In this document: positions 22,279 through 30,978 of the stretch, one piece after another
How the letters are laid out: the number at the start of each line of letters is the position of its first letter
Numbering within the stretch: position 1 is the stretch's first letter
Origin: an uncultured Lachnospiraceae bacterium
GTDB lineage: Bacteria; Bacillota_A; Clostridia; Lachnospirales; Lachnospiraceae
Length of the DNA stretch: 41,694 nucleotides
Assembly (NCBI GenBank): GCA_910585355.1
Contig: CAJUDN010000003.1
Coordinates: 1-41,694, forward strand
Reading direction: 5' to 3'
Notes under the pieces: model-generated
Databases searched by the model: none
Seen by the model: only the letters and a program-made list of their open reading frames with translations
Told to the model about the DNA's origin: nothing
Made by a program: the position numbers and the translations under genes

Positions 22279-23325
22279 GTGGCACAACATAAAAAAATAG
22301 AAGACTTTCGCCTTGATCATGCAGCGCAGGTGGAAATTAAAGAGCCTGAATGGCTGATACCTGGATACATACCTAAGTATGGCATTACAATAATAGCTGG
22401 CGAGGGTGGCGTCGGCAAAACTTCGCTTTGGTGTTCGATTGTGGCAAGCATCACGACCGGGAAGCAGCATTTTCTTGTATCTGGTCAGAATATACCTTTT
22501 CAGAATCAGCCAGAAAGTGTGGCTGTTTTCTCGGCAGAGGATTCATGGGAATATGTTCTAAGAAGGCGATTAGAAGCAAATGGTGCAGATATGGACAGAA
22601 TTTCGTACATGGGTGCCAATGATGAAAGATTTGTTAATCTGAACTTTGACGGCGATCTTCTTAAGGGGATCATTGAAACAAACAGACCGGATTTAGTGAT
22701 ATACGACCCGGTACAAGCTTTCGTACCAGCCAACTTAAGAATGGGAGATCGTAACGCTATGCGAAAATGTTTCACCCCACTGATAGGCTTTGGCGAGACC
22801 TATAGAACGACATCTATTATTATTGTCCATACAAATAAACAGAGTGGTGTATGGGGGCGTAAAAGGATCGCAGATAGTTCTGATATATGGGATTCATCCA
22901 GATCTGTGTTAATGACCGGAATGGTTCCTAATAGCGAGAATCTAAGGTACATCACGCATGAGAAATCAAACTGGGGAAAACTGGAGGATAGCGTTTTGTA
23001 TGAACTGAATGACGGTGTGCCAGTCTTTAGAGGTTATACAAAGAAAAAAGATCGAGAATTTATCCTTGAAGATAGCCGAAACAAGAATATGGCACCGGCT
23101 GCAGAGGCTGCAAAAGAATTTATACTGGGAACACTGGAAGAACAAGGTCAAATGGAAATATCGGAGCTTGACGAACTGGCCAAGGTGAATGGCATTACTT
23201 CTAACGCTCTTAAGAATGCAAAAGCAGTGCTAAAGAAGGAAGGTCGCACCCATGTGTGGTCTACTGGCTATGGAAAATCAAAAAAATTTTTAATTACTCT
23301 TAAAGCCCCTGAAAAAACCAACTAG
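22279..23325 (+). CDS. RepA-like AAA ATPase (copy 2)
   Basis: Identical to 13702-14748; Walker A and B intact. Confidence 0.85.
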   Translation: MAQHKKIEDFRLDHAAQVEIKEPEWLIPGYIPKYGITIIAGEGGVGKTSLWCSIVASITTGKQHFLVSGQNIPFQNQPESVAVFSAEDSWEYVLRRRLEANGADMDRISYMGANDERFVNLNFDGDLLKGIIETNRPDLVIYDPVQAFVPANLRMGDRNAMRKCFTPLIGFGETYRTTSIIIVHTNKQSGVWGRKRIADSSDIWDSSRSVLMTGMVPNSENLRYITHEKSNWGKLEDSVLYELNDGVPVFRGYTKKKDREFILEDSRNKNMAPAAEAAKEFILGTLEEQGQMEISELDELAKVNGITSNALKNAKAVLKKEGRTHVWSTGYGKSKKFLITLKAPEKTN

Positions 23326-23359
23326 TAAATAAAAAAGTTAGTATTTATAAGGGTTTCAT

Positions 23360-23501
23360 TTACTGGAGGATATCAACGAGTAAGGCAAGTAATTGTTGTC
23401 TTACTAGAGGATATCAACGAGTAAAGCAAACCCAGTGTTTTCAATGGTTTGCACTGTACTGGAGGGTTTTTCCAGAGTATATAGGGGCTATCAACGAGAA
23501 A
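23360..23501 (+). other. Putative iteron origin (copy 2)
   Basis: 29-base repeats at 23360 and 23401, third partial site at 23486-23501. Two active origins in tandem could lead to in situ amplification (inference). Confidence 0.6.
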
Positions 23502-23521
23502 GAGAGAACGAAAGGAGAAAC

Positions 23522-23772
23522 ATGAAAACTATTTATTTTAAAGTACCGCAAAAGAGCTTTCGGAAATGTCGGATATTGAATTGATAAAATGTATATCTAA
23601 TCTTATGACGAAGCGTAGTGAAATCATTGAATCGATCAATAACGATTTGAAAGAAGAAATTAAGCTTTTAAGAAAAGAAAATGACGTATTGAGAAGATTA
23701 TACAATTTGAAAGCAGGTGAAGAATATGGCTTGCGGTTACCAGAGAACAGACCCGATCAAGTTATTCTCTGA
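23522..23772 (+). pseudogene. Coiled-coil protein gene with frame break (copy 2)
   Basis: Same break as in copy 1; the internal restart ATG is at 23566. Confidence 0.55.
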
Positions 23773-23905
23773 CATGATTGGATTCTATGCAAAACAGATT
23801 CAAGCGGCAGAGGCCCAGGGATTTACCAGGCAGGAGGCTATTGAGCTTCTGAAGGTGGAGAAGCTGCACAATATTGCAGAAGCGATTGAAAGCGGGAACT
23901 ATTAA
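23726..23905 (+). CDS. 59-residue hypothetical protein (copy 2)
   Basis: Identical to 15149-15328. Confidence 0.6.
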   Translation: MACGYQRTDPIKLFSDMIGFYAKQIQAAEAQGFTRQEAIELLKVEKLHNIAEAIESGNY

Positions 23906-23910
23906 AAAAT

Positions 23911-23998
23911 AGGCCCCCAGGAAGCACCACCTTCCTAGAGGCCCAAAGCAGCCGGAGCTACTACCTTACTAACACTTTAAGGGTAGCACATTCTCCGG
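23911..23998 (+). other. Two consecutive hairpins (copy 2)
   Basis: Same structures as 15334-15421. Confidence 0.45.
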
Positions 23999-24020
23999 GG
24001 AAATGTAAAGGAGAAATTTT

Positions 24021-24233
24021 ATGGATATTCAAAGAGAGATACAAATTTCCAAGTATCAGCCAGTAGCTTTTATTGCAGATTCAGAAATGAACGAATTGTA
24101 CAGGCAAATGACGAAGCACTGGAGACTGGATGGAGAGGAAAGCTGCAGCGTGTTTGCAGCATCGCTATTTTATAACCTGGGCCGTGTCCATGGGATCCGG
24201 AGCGAGAGAGCCAGGAGAAGGCCGCTTACATAG
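24021..24233 (+). CDS. 70-residue hypothetical protein (copy 2)
   Basis: Identical to 15444-15656. Confidence 0.6.
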   Translation: MDIQREIQISKYQPVAFIADSEMNELYRQMTKHWRLDGEESCSVFAASLFYNLGRVHGIRSERARRRPLT

Positions 24234-24308
24234 CATCAGACGGCTTCTCATAGATTTTCGAGAATATAATCTCACCTAACCCGCTGGCCGCTGCGAGAGT
24301 GTGGCGCT

Positions 24309-24335
24309 GGGGAGGTGTTGGCGCGCCTCCCCTTT
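24309..24335 (+). terminator. Hairpin terminator (copy 2)
   Basis: GGGGAGG/CCTCCCC with a short T run, as at 15732-15758. Confidence 0.55.
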
Positions 24336-24344
24336 AATATGAGA

Positions 24345-24360
24345 GTTGCGACGTCGCAAC
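24345..24360. promoter_or_regulatory. Perfect 16-base palindrome (copy 2)
   Basis: GTTGCGACGTCGCAAC, as at 15768-15783. Confidence 0.5.
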
Positions 24361-24373
24361 AGAAAGGAAAAAC

Positions 24374-24523
24374 ATGGAAAAAAGACCTGAAATATTGTAT
24401 ACAGAGAACATGGAAGAAGTTTTTGAAATTCTTAGGCAATGCGGGCAGAAGCCAGCATATGAAAACATTGGAAAGGACGAAGAAGGCTGTGAGTTGGCAG
24501 TTCCGTGCTTTGTGGCGAAATAG
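24374..24523 (+). CDS. 49-residue acidic protein (copy 2)
   Basis: Identical to 15797-15946. Confidence 0.6.
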   Translation: MEKRPEILYTENMEEVFEILRQCGQKPAYENIGKDEEGCELAVPCFVAK

Positions 24524-24572
24524 AAAGGAGAGATTTTATATCGTGAAGTATCCAGTGGATGAGTAGATTTTT

Positions 24573-24800
24573 ATGAAGATATGGCTATCAGGCTTGAATG
24601 AGCCAGACGAAGGTGATAGAGTGCTGGCAGTAGCTACGGTTGAGGCAATTAACCGCGCCTATGATGCGGGCCTGGAGGCAAGGGGTAAGCCGCATGATAA
24701 ACACACAGCCCCAGCAAGGCAAGTTTACCATGCGGTGGCCATTTTATCAAGCCCCCTATTTAAAATGGCTATATGGGCTTATATGAGCGTCAGGGCTTAG
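24573..24800 (+). CDS. 75-residue hypothetical protein, possible frameshift (copy 2)
   Basis: Identical to 15996-16223, including the suspect N-terminus. Confidence 0.45.
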   Translation: MKIWLSGLNEPDEGDRVLAVATVEAINRAYDAGLEARGKPHDKHTAPARQVYHAVAILSSPLFKMAIWAYMSVRA

Positions 24801-24807
24801 CAAAACT

Positions 24808-24887
24808 TAACATTTATTAGTAAATGTTAGTTTGTTGACACGGTTACACACACGGGAGAACTAGTGAAAACTTGTTAACAAATGTTA
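24808..24887. promoter_or_regulatory. Inverted repeats with AAATGTTA half-sites (copy 2)
   Basis: Same cluster as 16231-16310. Confidence 0.4.
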
Positions 24888-24978
24888 AGGTTTTGAACTG
24901 CTAGAGAAAACTAGAGTTTAAAGAAATATCGAACAAAATTGAAATTTGAAAATAAACTTTCAAAAAGGCGGTGATGGA

Positions 24979-25155
24979 TTGAAGATCAGGGTTGCATATA
25001 CAGAGGATGAGAGGGAGAAAAAGCGGCTTCTTGAATGGGCGGTGAAGCGTCTGTTTTCTGATACCAGAGTGAAGGAAACGACAGAAAGGGACGGCTTTCT
25101 GCATACGGTTTTGACAGTACCAAAATCCAATAAAACCTTACATTCCGCAAGATAA
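24979..25155 (+). CDS. 58-residue phage-type protein (copy 2)
   Basis: Identical to 16402-16578, TTG start. Confidence 0.6.
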   Translation: MKIRVAYTEDEREKKRLLEWAVKRLFSDTRVKETTERDGFLHTVLTVPKSNKTLHSAR

Positions 25156-25165
25156 AGGATGTATA

Positions 25166-25194
25166 TTGACGATACCCTCTATATGTGGTAGGAT
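25166..25194 (+). promoter_or_regulatory. Promoter of the capsid cassette (copy 2)
   Basis: TTGACG, 17 bases, TAGGAT, as at 16589-16617. Confidence 0.65.
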
Positions 25195-25212
25195 AGGTAT
25201 AGAATGAAATAC

Positions 25213-25300
25213 GGCATGAGTACCGCCCTATGGGGTTAGTCTTGATTGCAAGGCATGGGAAATAATCAGTCTGATGGCTGGTTATTGCTCATGCCTTTTT
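25213..25300 (+). promoter_or_regulatory. Attenuator-like leader RNA (copy 2)
   Basis: Same alternative pairings as 16636-16723. Confidence 0.55.
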
Positions 25301-25347
25301 CATTTGAAATAGCCCACTTCGGGCGTAAAAAGAAGGGAGAAAACATC

Positions 25348-25782
25348 ATGGAAGATAACAACATCAACCAGAACGCAGACCCGGCAGCCAATCACGGAAC
25401 AGGGGAAAAGACTTTCACACAAGAGGATGTAAACCGTATTGTTGGGGAACGCCTTGCCAAAGAGAAGGCAAAGAACAGCGGGGAAGCTGATCTTGCGAAG
25501 AGGGAGCAGGAACTTGCACAGCGGGAATTACACATGAGTGCCAAGGAACTGTTATCAGAGAAAGGGTTGCCTGTGCAGCTTTTTGATGCCCTTAACTGCA
25601 CCGATAAGGAAGCAATGGAAAAGAGCATAGGGACAATAGAAAAAATATTCAATGAGTATAAGGCGAATGCCACAAAGCAGCATATATTTAAAGGCTTCCA
25701 GCCAGGGGCAAGCGGCAAAGTGTCGGGTGCCGGGGCAGCGGAAGACGCAGAACTGAGGAAAGCTATGGGGCTTCGTACTTAA
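25348..25782 (+). CDS. Capsid scaffolding protein, DUF4355 family (copy 2)
   Basis: Identical to 16771-17205. Confidence 0.88.
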   Translation: MEDNNINQNADPAANHGTGEKTFTQEDVNRIVGERLAKEKAKNSGEADLAKREQELAQRELHMSAKELLSEKGLPVQLFDALNCTDKEAMEKSIGTIEKIFNEYKANATKQHIFKGFQPGASGKVSGAGAAEDAELRKAMGLRT

Positions 25783-25801
25783 CGGAAAGGAAGCATAAAA
25801 C

Positions 25802-26677
25802 ATGGCTATCAATTTAGCAACAAAATTTTTACCATATGTTGACGAAAAATTTAGCACGGAGAGCAAGAAAAGCCTTTTAACCAATCAGGATTTTGATTGG
25901 ACGGGGGCGCATACCGTGAAGGTGTATAAAGTCAGTACTTCCCAGATGAACGACTATAAGCGGAATACTCCGGAAGGAATGACAGGTTCCCGGTATGGCG
26001 TGGTGAAAGACCTTGACGCAACCACGGAAGAGTTCACCTTGAAAAAAGATCGTTCCTTCACCTTTGTTATCGACAAGTTGGATACAGACGAAACAGTACA
26101 GAATTTGCAGGCGGCTTCTGCTTTGGAAAGGCAGGTCAGGGAAGTAGTAATCCCGGAAGTGGATACTTACACCTATGGGGTGATGTGTGCCAATGCAGGA
26201 CAAAAACCTGCTGCAAAGACACTCACCAAAGAGAATATCTATCTGGAAATCCTTGCTGGCAACAATGCCCTTGACAATGAGGAAGCGCCGGAAACGGGGC
26301 GCATTATCGTTGTTACGCCGGATGTGTATGTACTGATGAAGCAGTGCAAGGACATCACAATGGAAACCGATATCGGCAATGATTTAAGGCTGAAAGGCGT
26401 TATTTCCAACCTTGACGGAGCTATGGTTATCAAAGTACCCGCTAACCGTCTGCCTAAGAACTTCGGCTTCCTGATCGCTCATCCATGCGCCACAGTCGCG
26501 CCTACCAAACTGGAAGATTACAAAATCCATGAAGACCCGCCCGGTATCAGCGGTTCACTGGTGGAGGGACGCATTGCTTATGATGCTTTTGTTTTGGATA
26601 ACAAGGTAAAGGCATTGTATTATCAGGAACAGCCGGCAAGCAGCGGAGCGGAAGCTGAGACCGGAAGCGGCGCATAA
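25802..26677 (+). CDS. Phage major capsid protein (copy 2)
   Basis: Identical to 17225-18100. Confidence 0.88.
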   Translation: MAINLATKFLPYVDEKFSTESKKSLLTNQDFDWTGAHTVKVYKVSTSQMNDYKRNTPEGMTGSRYGVVKDLDATTEEFTLKKDRSFTFVIDKLDTDETVQNLQAASALERQVREVVIPEVDTYTYGVMCANAGQKPAAKTLTKENIYLEILAGNNALDNEEAPETGRIIVVTPDVYVLMKQCKDITMETDIGNDLRLKGVISNLDGAMVIKVPANRLPKNFGFLIAHPCATVAPTKLEDYKIHEDPPGISGSLVEGRIAYDAFVLDNKVKALYYQEQPASSGAEAETGSGA

Positions 26678-26687
26678 TAAGACCAGG

Positions 26688-26727
26688 CGCCCCGGACTTT
26701 CCCTTGCGGATTGTCTGGGGCGTTTTT
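26688..26727 (+). terminator. Terminator after the capsid gene (copy 2)
   Basis: Same stem and T5 run as 18111-18150. Confidence 0.9.
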
Positions 26728-26756
26728 GGCAGGTGGGAACGTAGACAGAGTAGCCA

Positions 26757-26858
26757 ATGAAGCTCTGGGAAAAATTAGGCCGAAAATAAGGGCCACAACA
26801 GAAATATGCCGGAGTGCTGATTGGGGCAGTACTCGCCCATTGTTTTGACAAAAAGTAA
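26757..26858 (+). pseudogene. Possible small membrane protein gene with in-frame stop (copy 2)
   Basis: Same as 18180-18281, with the internal TAA. Confidence 0.25.
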
Positions 26859-26878
26859 GAGGAAAGAGGAATGTAGTC

Positions 26879-27793
26879 ATGACCAATGAACATCTTGTGA
26901 TGAGGATCAAAGCCGGAGAGGATGTTGCTGAGAATATGGTCCAGCTTTACGATCAGGTAAAAGATTTCATTCGCTCCATTGCCTGGAGATACCGGGAGAG
27001 CGGCGAACTGGAAGATCTGGAACAGGAGGGCTATCTTGCTCTTTATCCGGCCATTGAGGGCTTTGATCCTGCTGCTGGGTGTAAATTTCTTACTTATGCA
27101 GAGAAATGGATCCGGCAGAGGATAAAGCGTTATATTCAGAATAATGGAAGCTGTCTGAGGATCCCGGTTCAGCGTTTGGAGACTATACGTCAATATGAGA
27201 AGTTTGTATCTTCTTATGCTGCGGAGTATGGAAGGAAACCTTCGGATTGGAGGCTAGCGGTCAATTTGGGCTGCAGCATGGAACAGGTAAAGAGGATAAG
27301 GGAAGATGCCAGCAGGGCCCGCCTGGGAAGCCTGGACAGCCCTGTGACCGGCCTGGACGGCTGGGAGGACGCCACGGCGGGAGAGTTTGTGGCGGATCCG
27401 TTTGACCTGGAGGCGGAAGTTATTGACCGGATGGAAGGGGATGAGCTGCGGCGCATCTTATGGGAATGTGTGGACAGTCTGCCAGGACAGCAGCCTGAGG
27501 TGATTCGGAAACGGTATAAGGGTGGCATGACACTGGCAGAGATCGGCAGGCAGCAGGGCGCCACACCGGAAACTGTACGGCAGGTCCATGCCAAGGCGCT
27601 GCGGGAGTTGAGAAAGCCTAGATACTGTAAAAGGCTGCGGCCGTTCCTTCCGGAAGCGGAGAGAATATATAGCAAGGCACTGGCAGGCGGCGGAGTGGAA
27701 CGGTTCCAGCAGACGTGGACCAGCTCCACAGAGCGGGCTGCCTTGTGGTTGATAGAGTCAGGAGAAGATATTTTATGGAAGGGGAGGAGATAA
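26879..27793 (+). CDS. Sigma-70 family sigma factor-like protein (copy 2)
   Basis: Identical to 18302-19216. No clear terminator follows it, so its transcript could read through the right attachment repeat into fbp, 270 bases on. Confidence 0.88.
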   Translation: MTNEHLVMRIKAGEDVAENMVQLYDQVKDFIRSIAWRYRESGELEDLEQEGYLALYPAIEGFDPAAGCKFLTYAEKWIRQRIKRYIQNNGSCLRIPVQRLETIRQYEKFVSSYAAEYGRKPSDWRLAVNLGCSMEQVKRIREDASRARLGSLDSPVTGLDGWEDATAGEFVADPFDLEAEVIDRMEGDELRRILWECVDSLPGQQPEVIRKRYKGGMTLAEIGRQQGATPETVRQVHAKALRELRKPRYCKRLRPFLPEAERIYSKALAGGGVERFQQTWTSSTERAALWLIESGEDILWKGRR

Positions 27794-27822
27794 AGAAAGG
27801 GGGCCAAAATGGAGTGAAACGT

Positions 27823-27839
27823 GATACCGTTTTGATACC
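27823..27839. repeat. Arm-type repeat pair (copy 2, right)
   Basis: GATACC twice with 11-base pitch, as at 19246-19262. Confidence 0.5.
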
Positions 27840-27936
27840 ATTATTTTTGGCAAGGGGGGATAAAAACGGCAACATATATAGGAAATGTCACGGAGAAATA
27901 CGGAAAAACAATGGATGCAAAGAGAGAAAAAAAGAC

Positions 27937-27965
27937 TTTCAATCTAAATATGAATATGTTACTAT
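27937..27965 (+). promoter_or_regulatory. Hybrid fbp promoter at the element-chromosome junction
   Basis: TTTCAA (27937-27942, element DNA), 17-base spacer containing the attachment repeat, TACTAT (27960-27965, chromosome). The -10 is the one that in the reconstructed empty site pairs with TTGTCT. The -35 is now a different hexamer supplied by the element. Confidence 0.55.
27945..27957. repeat. Attachment-site direct repeat, right (attR)
   Basis: TAAATATGAATAT, then chromosomal GTTACTATAAAAT. The target is an intergenic promoter region, not a tRNA gene. Confidence 0.9.
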
Positions 27966-28062
27966 AAAATAGAAGGAAAAGCAATTACCGGCAAGCGAAA
28001 AAGTGGGAAAAACAAGAAATCTGAAGGGGATTTGCCGGAAACGTATGTGGGAGGAACAAACA

Positions 28063-30000
28063 ATGAGAGATTTGGCGTATTTAAAACTTTTGGCCAGGGA
28101 GTATCCAACGGTCAAGGCGGCATCCAGCGAGATTATTAACCTTATGGCGATCCGCGGGCTTCCGAAAGGAACAGAGTATTTCTTCAGTGATCTTCACGGA
28201 GAATACGAGGCGTTTATCCATCTTTTGCGGAGCGCATCCGGTATCATCCGGGAAAAAATTTCAGAAACCTTTGGATATGTGATTTCCGATGAAGAGGAAA
28301 TCGCACTGGCGAATCTGATTTATTATCCGGAACGGGTCCTGCGGCTGACAAAGAGGGAAAAACGTTACAATGATGACTGGCAGCGCATTAATATTTACCG
28401 TCTGGTGCGGATTTGTAAGGAGGTCTCTTCCAAATATACAAGATCCAAGGTGCGTAAAAAAATGCCGCCGGCATTCGCATATATTATTGACGAACTTCTT
28501 CATGTGGACTACAATGATGAAAACAAAAAGATATATTATGATGAGATTATTCATTCCATTATTGATAACGGAATGGGTTCTGAGTTTATCACAGCTCTCT
28601 GCAATCTGATTCAGAACCTGACCATTGACAATCTTCATATTATCGGCGATATTTTTGACCGTGGACCACGTCCCGATATTATTATGGAAGAGCTGATGCA
28701 GTTCCACGATGTGGATATCCAGTGGGGAAATCATGATATTTCCTGGATGGGCGCGGCGACGGGAAATCTGGCATGTATCTGCAACGTACTGCGGATTGCC
28801 ATCCGTTATAACTGCTTTGACCTTCTGGAGGACGGATATGGAATCAATCTTCGCCCGCTTTCCATGTTTGCCGCCCGGGTTTATAAGGACGATCCCTGTG
28901 AGCGGTTCCTTCCGAAGATTTTGGATGAAAATATTTACGACGCTGTGGATCCGGGCCTGGCGGCCAAAATGCATAAGGCCATCACAATCATCCAGTTTAA
29001 GGTGGAGGGCCAGATTATCAAACGCCATCCGGAATATGAAATGAATGACAGAACCCATATTACCAGAATTGACTTCACAAAGGGAACCGTACAGATCAAA
29101 GGCAAAGATTATAAGATGCTAGACGTGAATCTTCCCACCGTGGATCCAAAGGATCCGCTGAAGCTTTCCAAGGAAGAGGAAGAATTAATACATAATCTGT
29201 GCATGTCCTTCAAGCACAGCAGCGTGTTTCACCGCCATATCCGTTTTGTGTATTCCCATGGAGCCATGTACAAATGCTGTAACTCCAACCTCCTTTACCA
29301 CGGCTGCATTCCCATGAAGGAAAACGGGGAGTTTGAGTCGTTAAACATCAATGGAATCATTTACTCCGGCAAGCGGATGCTGGATTACATTGAAGATGCA
29401 GTAAAAATGGCTTATTTCCTTCCGGATGATGATTCTTCCAAGGAATGGTACAGGGACCTGATGTGGTACCTGTGGTGCGGCCCCAAGTCTCCGGTATATG
29501 GAAAGGATAATATGGCTACCTTTGAGGGATATTTTGTGGCGGATAAGACTGTGGCCAAGGAAACCATGAATCCCTACTATAAGCTGAGTGCGAAAGAAGA
29601 GTTTTGTGACAAGATTCTCAAAGAATTTGGCCTGCCTGTGGAGGGCTCCCACATCATCAACGGCCATGTCCCGGTAAAGCTTAAGGATGGTGAAAGCCCG
29701 GTGAAGGGAAATGGAAAGCTGTTTGTTATTGACGGAGGTCTTTCCAAGTCCTACCAGCCCAAGACGGGAATTGCGGGATATACGCTGATCTTCAATTCGC
29801 GTCATCTGGCGCTGGCAGAGCATAAGCCCTTTGATCCAAACCATGAGAATACGCCTAAGGTGACCATTGTGGAAAAAATGAAAAAGCGTGTGATGGTGGC
29901 TGATACGGATACCGGGAAAGAACTGGCAGCTAAAATTGCAGATTTGAAGGAACTGGTTGCGGCTTACCGGGGCGGTATTTTAAAAGAAAAATTGGAGTAA
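28063..30000 (+). CDS. fbp: Fructose-1,6-bisphosphatase, class III
   Basis: A 645-residue class III (Fbp) enzyme that hydrolyses fructose-1,6-bisphosphate to fructose-6-phosphate in gluconeogenesis. The length is right for the class (about 640-670). Metallophosphatase motifs are intact: FFSDLHGEYEAF (about residues 39-50), IIGDIFDRGPRPDII, WGNHDISWMG, and the C-terminal NGHVPVK and FVIDGGLSKSY. GGGAGG lies nine bases before ATG 28063; the frame is open 20 codons upstream but without a ribosome site. The gene directly follows the integrated array and its promoter overlaps the attachment site. It feeds the same hexose-phosphate pool that GlmS draws from. Confidence 0.97.
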   Translation: MRDLAYLKLLAREYPTVKAASSEIINLMAIRGLPKGTEYFFSDLHGEYEAFIHLLRSASGIIREKISETFGYVISDEEEIALANLIYYPERVLRLTKREKRYNDDWQRINIYRLVRICKEVSSKYTRSKVRKKMPPAFAYIIDELLHVDYNDENKKIYYDEIIHSIIDNGMGSEFITALCNLIQNLTIDNLHIIGDIFDRGPRPDIIMEELMQFHDVDIQWGNHDISWMGAATGNLACICNVLRIAIRYNCFDLLEDGYGINLRPLSMFAARVYKDDPCERFLPKILDENIYDAVDPGLAAKMHKAITIIQFKVEGQIIKRHPEYEMNDRTHITRIDFTKGTVQIKGKDYKMLDVNLPTVDPKDPLKLSKEEEELIHNLCMSFKHSSVFHRHIRFVYSHGAMYKCCNSNLLYHGCIPMKENGEFESLNINGIIYSGKRMLDYIEDAVKMAYFLPDDDSSKEWYRDLMWYLWCGPKSPVYGKDNMATFEGYFVADKTVAKETMNPYYKLSAKEEFCDKILKEFGLPVEGSHIINGHVPVKLKDGESPVKGNGKLFVIDGGLSKSYQPKTGIAGYTLIFNSRHLALAEHKPFDPNHENTPKVTIVEKMKKRVMVADTDTGKELAAKIADLKELVAAYRGGILKEKLE

Positions 30001-30022
30001 CATAACATCTAAGGAGAACTGA

Positions 30023-30511
30023 ATGAGCAAAGAAGAATATCTGAGAGGTCTGGAGGAGGCGCTGGTCGGAGAAGTTCCGGCATCCGTGATTCGGGAAAAC
30101 ATGAATTATTACAATTCTTATCTTTCCCAGGAAATGGCAAAAGGAAGAACTGTGGACGAAATTTCAGAGGAGATCGGAGAACCGAGAATTGTCGCCAGAA
30201 CCATCATAGACTCCTGCGAGGCATCAGGGGAAGCCTTTGGGACTGACGGGAATCCGTATGGGACGGATGGAGAGGGAGCTTATGAAAGCTCTTTTGACAG
30301 AAACTCCTACGGAGGGAATACATCTCCGCAGATTCATTATTTTAACCTGAACAAGTGGTACTGGAAACTTTTGCTGATTCTTATGGCATTGGCTGTGGGC
30401 TCTCTTGTGTTAAACATTGTCGGGGGAATTTTCACACTGCTGATCCGGTTTGCCGGACCGATTCTCATAATTTTTCTGGTGCTCTGGTTCTTTAGAAATA
30501 TTAGAGATTGA
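30023..30511 (+). CDS. HAAS/DUF1700-like membrane protein
   Basis: A 162-residue protein. The N-terminal part (MSKEEYLRGLEEAL, then NMNYYNSYLSQEMAKGRTVDEISEEIGEPRIVARTII) is the helical HAAS/DUF1700 pattern, usually found next to PadR-type regulators. A Gly/Asn-rich linker follows (about 75-110), then one or two membrane helices (WKLLLILMALAVGSLVLNIV and LIRFAGPILIIFLVLWFF). AAGGAG precedes ATG 30023. It lies 22 bases after fbp and may be cotranscribed with it. No PadR gene is next to it, so its partner is unknown. Confidence 0.75.
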   Translation: MSKEEYLRGLEEALVGEVPASVIRENMNYYNSYLSQEMAKGRTVDEISEEIGEPRIVARTIIDSCEASGEAFGTDGNPYGTDGEGAYESSFDRNSYGGNTSPQIHYFNLNKWYWKLLLILMALAVGSLVLNIVGGIFTLLIRFAGPILIIFLVLWFFRNIRD

Positions 30512-30522
30512 CGAGGGGGTGC

Positions 30523-30626
30523 CGTAAAATCATAGATTAAGATGATTTTACGCCTCCCTCATTCGGACCCGATTTTCCACAAACTGTGACGTACATTTGA
30601 CGGAAAGCAATTTACAAACACGCTTT
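30523..30626 (+). repeat. Hairpin-bearing dispersed repeat, family A, copy 1
   Basis: A hairpin ending in TTACGCC leads into about 77 bases (TCATTCGG, CACAAACTGTGA, TGACGGAAAGCA are conserved blocks) that match 33267-33342 at roughly four of five positions. The hairpin stems differ in sequence but both end at the same place. Confidence 0.65.
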
Positions 30627-30635
30627 AGAAATATA

Positions 30636-30683
30636 AAAATCAGGCAAGAGATCCTGCTCTGCGGGTTTCCTGCCTGATTTTTT
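30636..30683 (+). terminator. Terminator after the HAAS-like gene
   Basis: AAAATCAGGCA (30636-30646) pairs with TGCCTGATTTT (30671-30681), and the T run continues to 30683. Confidence 0.85.
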
Positions 30684-30879
30684 CGTACCTTCAATAAAGC
30701 TGTGTCACAACAGCTCGATGTTTACGCTTCTGTTGCGGTCTGGCGCAGACGGAGAATCCTGCAAAAGCATCATTATTTTTATAATATGGCAGCCTTGTGA
30801 CGACGCAGAAGGCCCTTTTTGGCGATTTGATGGGAAAACGAAAGAAAATATTAAGAATGTATGAATTTAGTCGAATTGG

Positions 30880-30908
30880 TTGACAAAAACATCAAAAGGA
30901 AATATAAT
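30880..30908 (+). promoter_or_regulatory. Promoter of the NlpC/P60 gene
   Basis: TTGACA (30880-30885), 17 bases, TATAAT (30903-30908), a consensus promoter. Two TTTGTAACAA copies follow at about 30910 and 30932; TGTAAC resembles half-sites used by WalR-type wall regulators, but the spacing is not the usual five bases. Confidence 0.85.
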
Positions 30909-30978
30909 TTGTTTGTAACAAGATTTAACATATTTGTAACAAAAGATAAAAAACGTAAAAAAAATGTTAGGGGAATAT

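Larger units (their letters stand above)
19368..27944. mobile_element. Phage-satellite-like integrative element, copy 2 (8,577 bases)
   Basis: Same length, orientation and content as copy 1. All translated reading frames compared are identical and every feature is displaced by exactly 8,577 bases. I found no difference between the copies, though not every base was compared. Copy 2 is the one adjoining fbp. Confidence 0.88.
30512..30978. other. Intergenic region with hairpin repeat, terminator and promoter
   Basis: In order: an 11-base perfect hairpin CGTAAAATCAT/ATGATTTTACG (30523-30552), a dispersed repeat (30550-30626) also present at 33267-33342, a strong terminator (30636-30683), an unassigned 190-base stretch, and the promoter at 30880-30908. 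No gene seen. Confidence 0.6.

Noticed and set aside
10791..27957. tRNA or other RNA gene as integration target
   Set aside because: The 13-base repeat and its flanks fold into no tRNA; the flanks are an intergenic promoter region between the hydrolase gene and fbp.
10791..27957. Integrative conjugative element
   Set aside because: No relaxase, VirB4/TraE-type ATPase, coupling protein or oriT-like sequence seen in the 8.6 kb unit.
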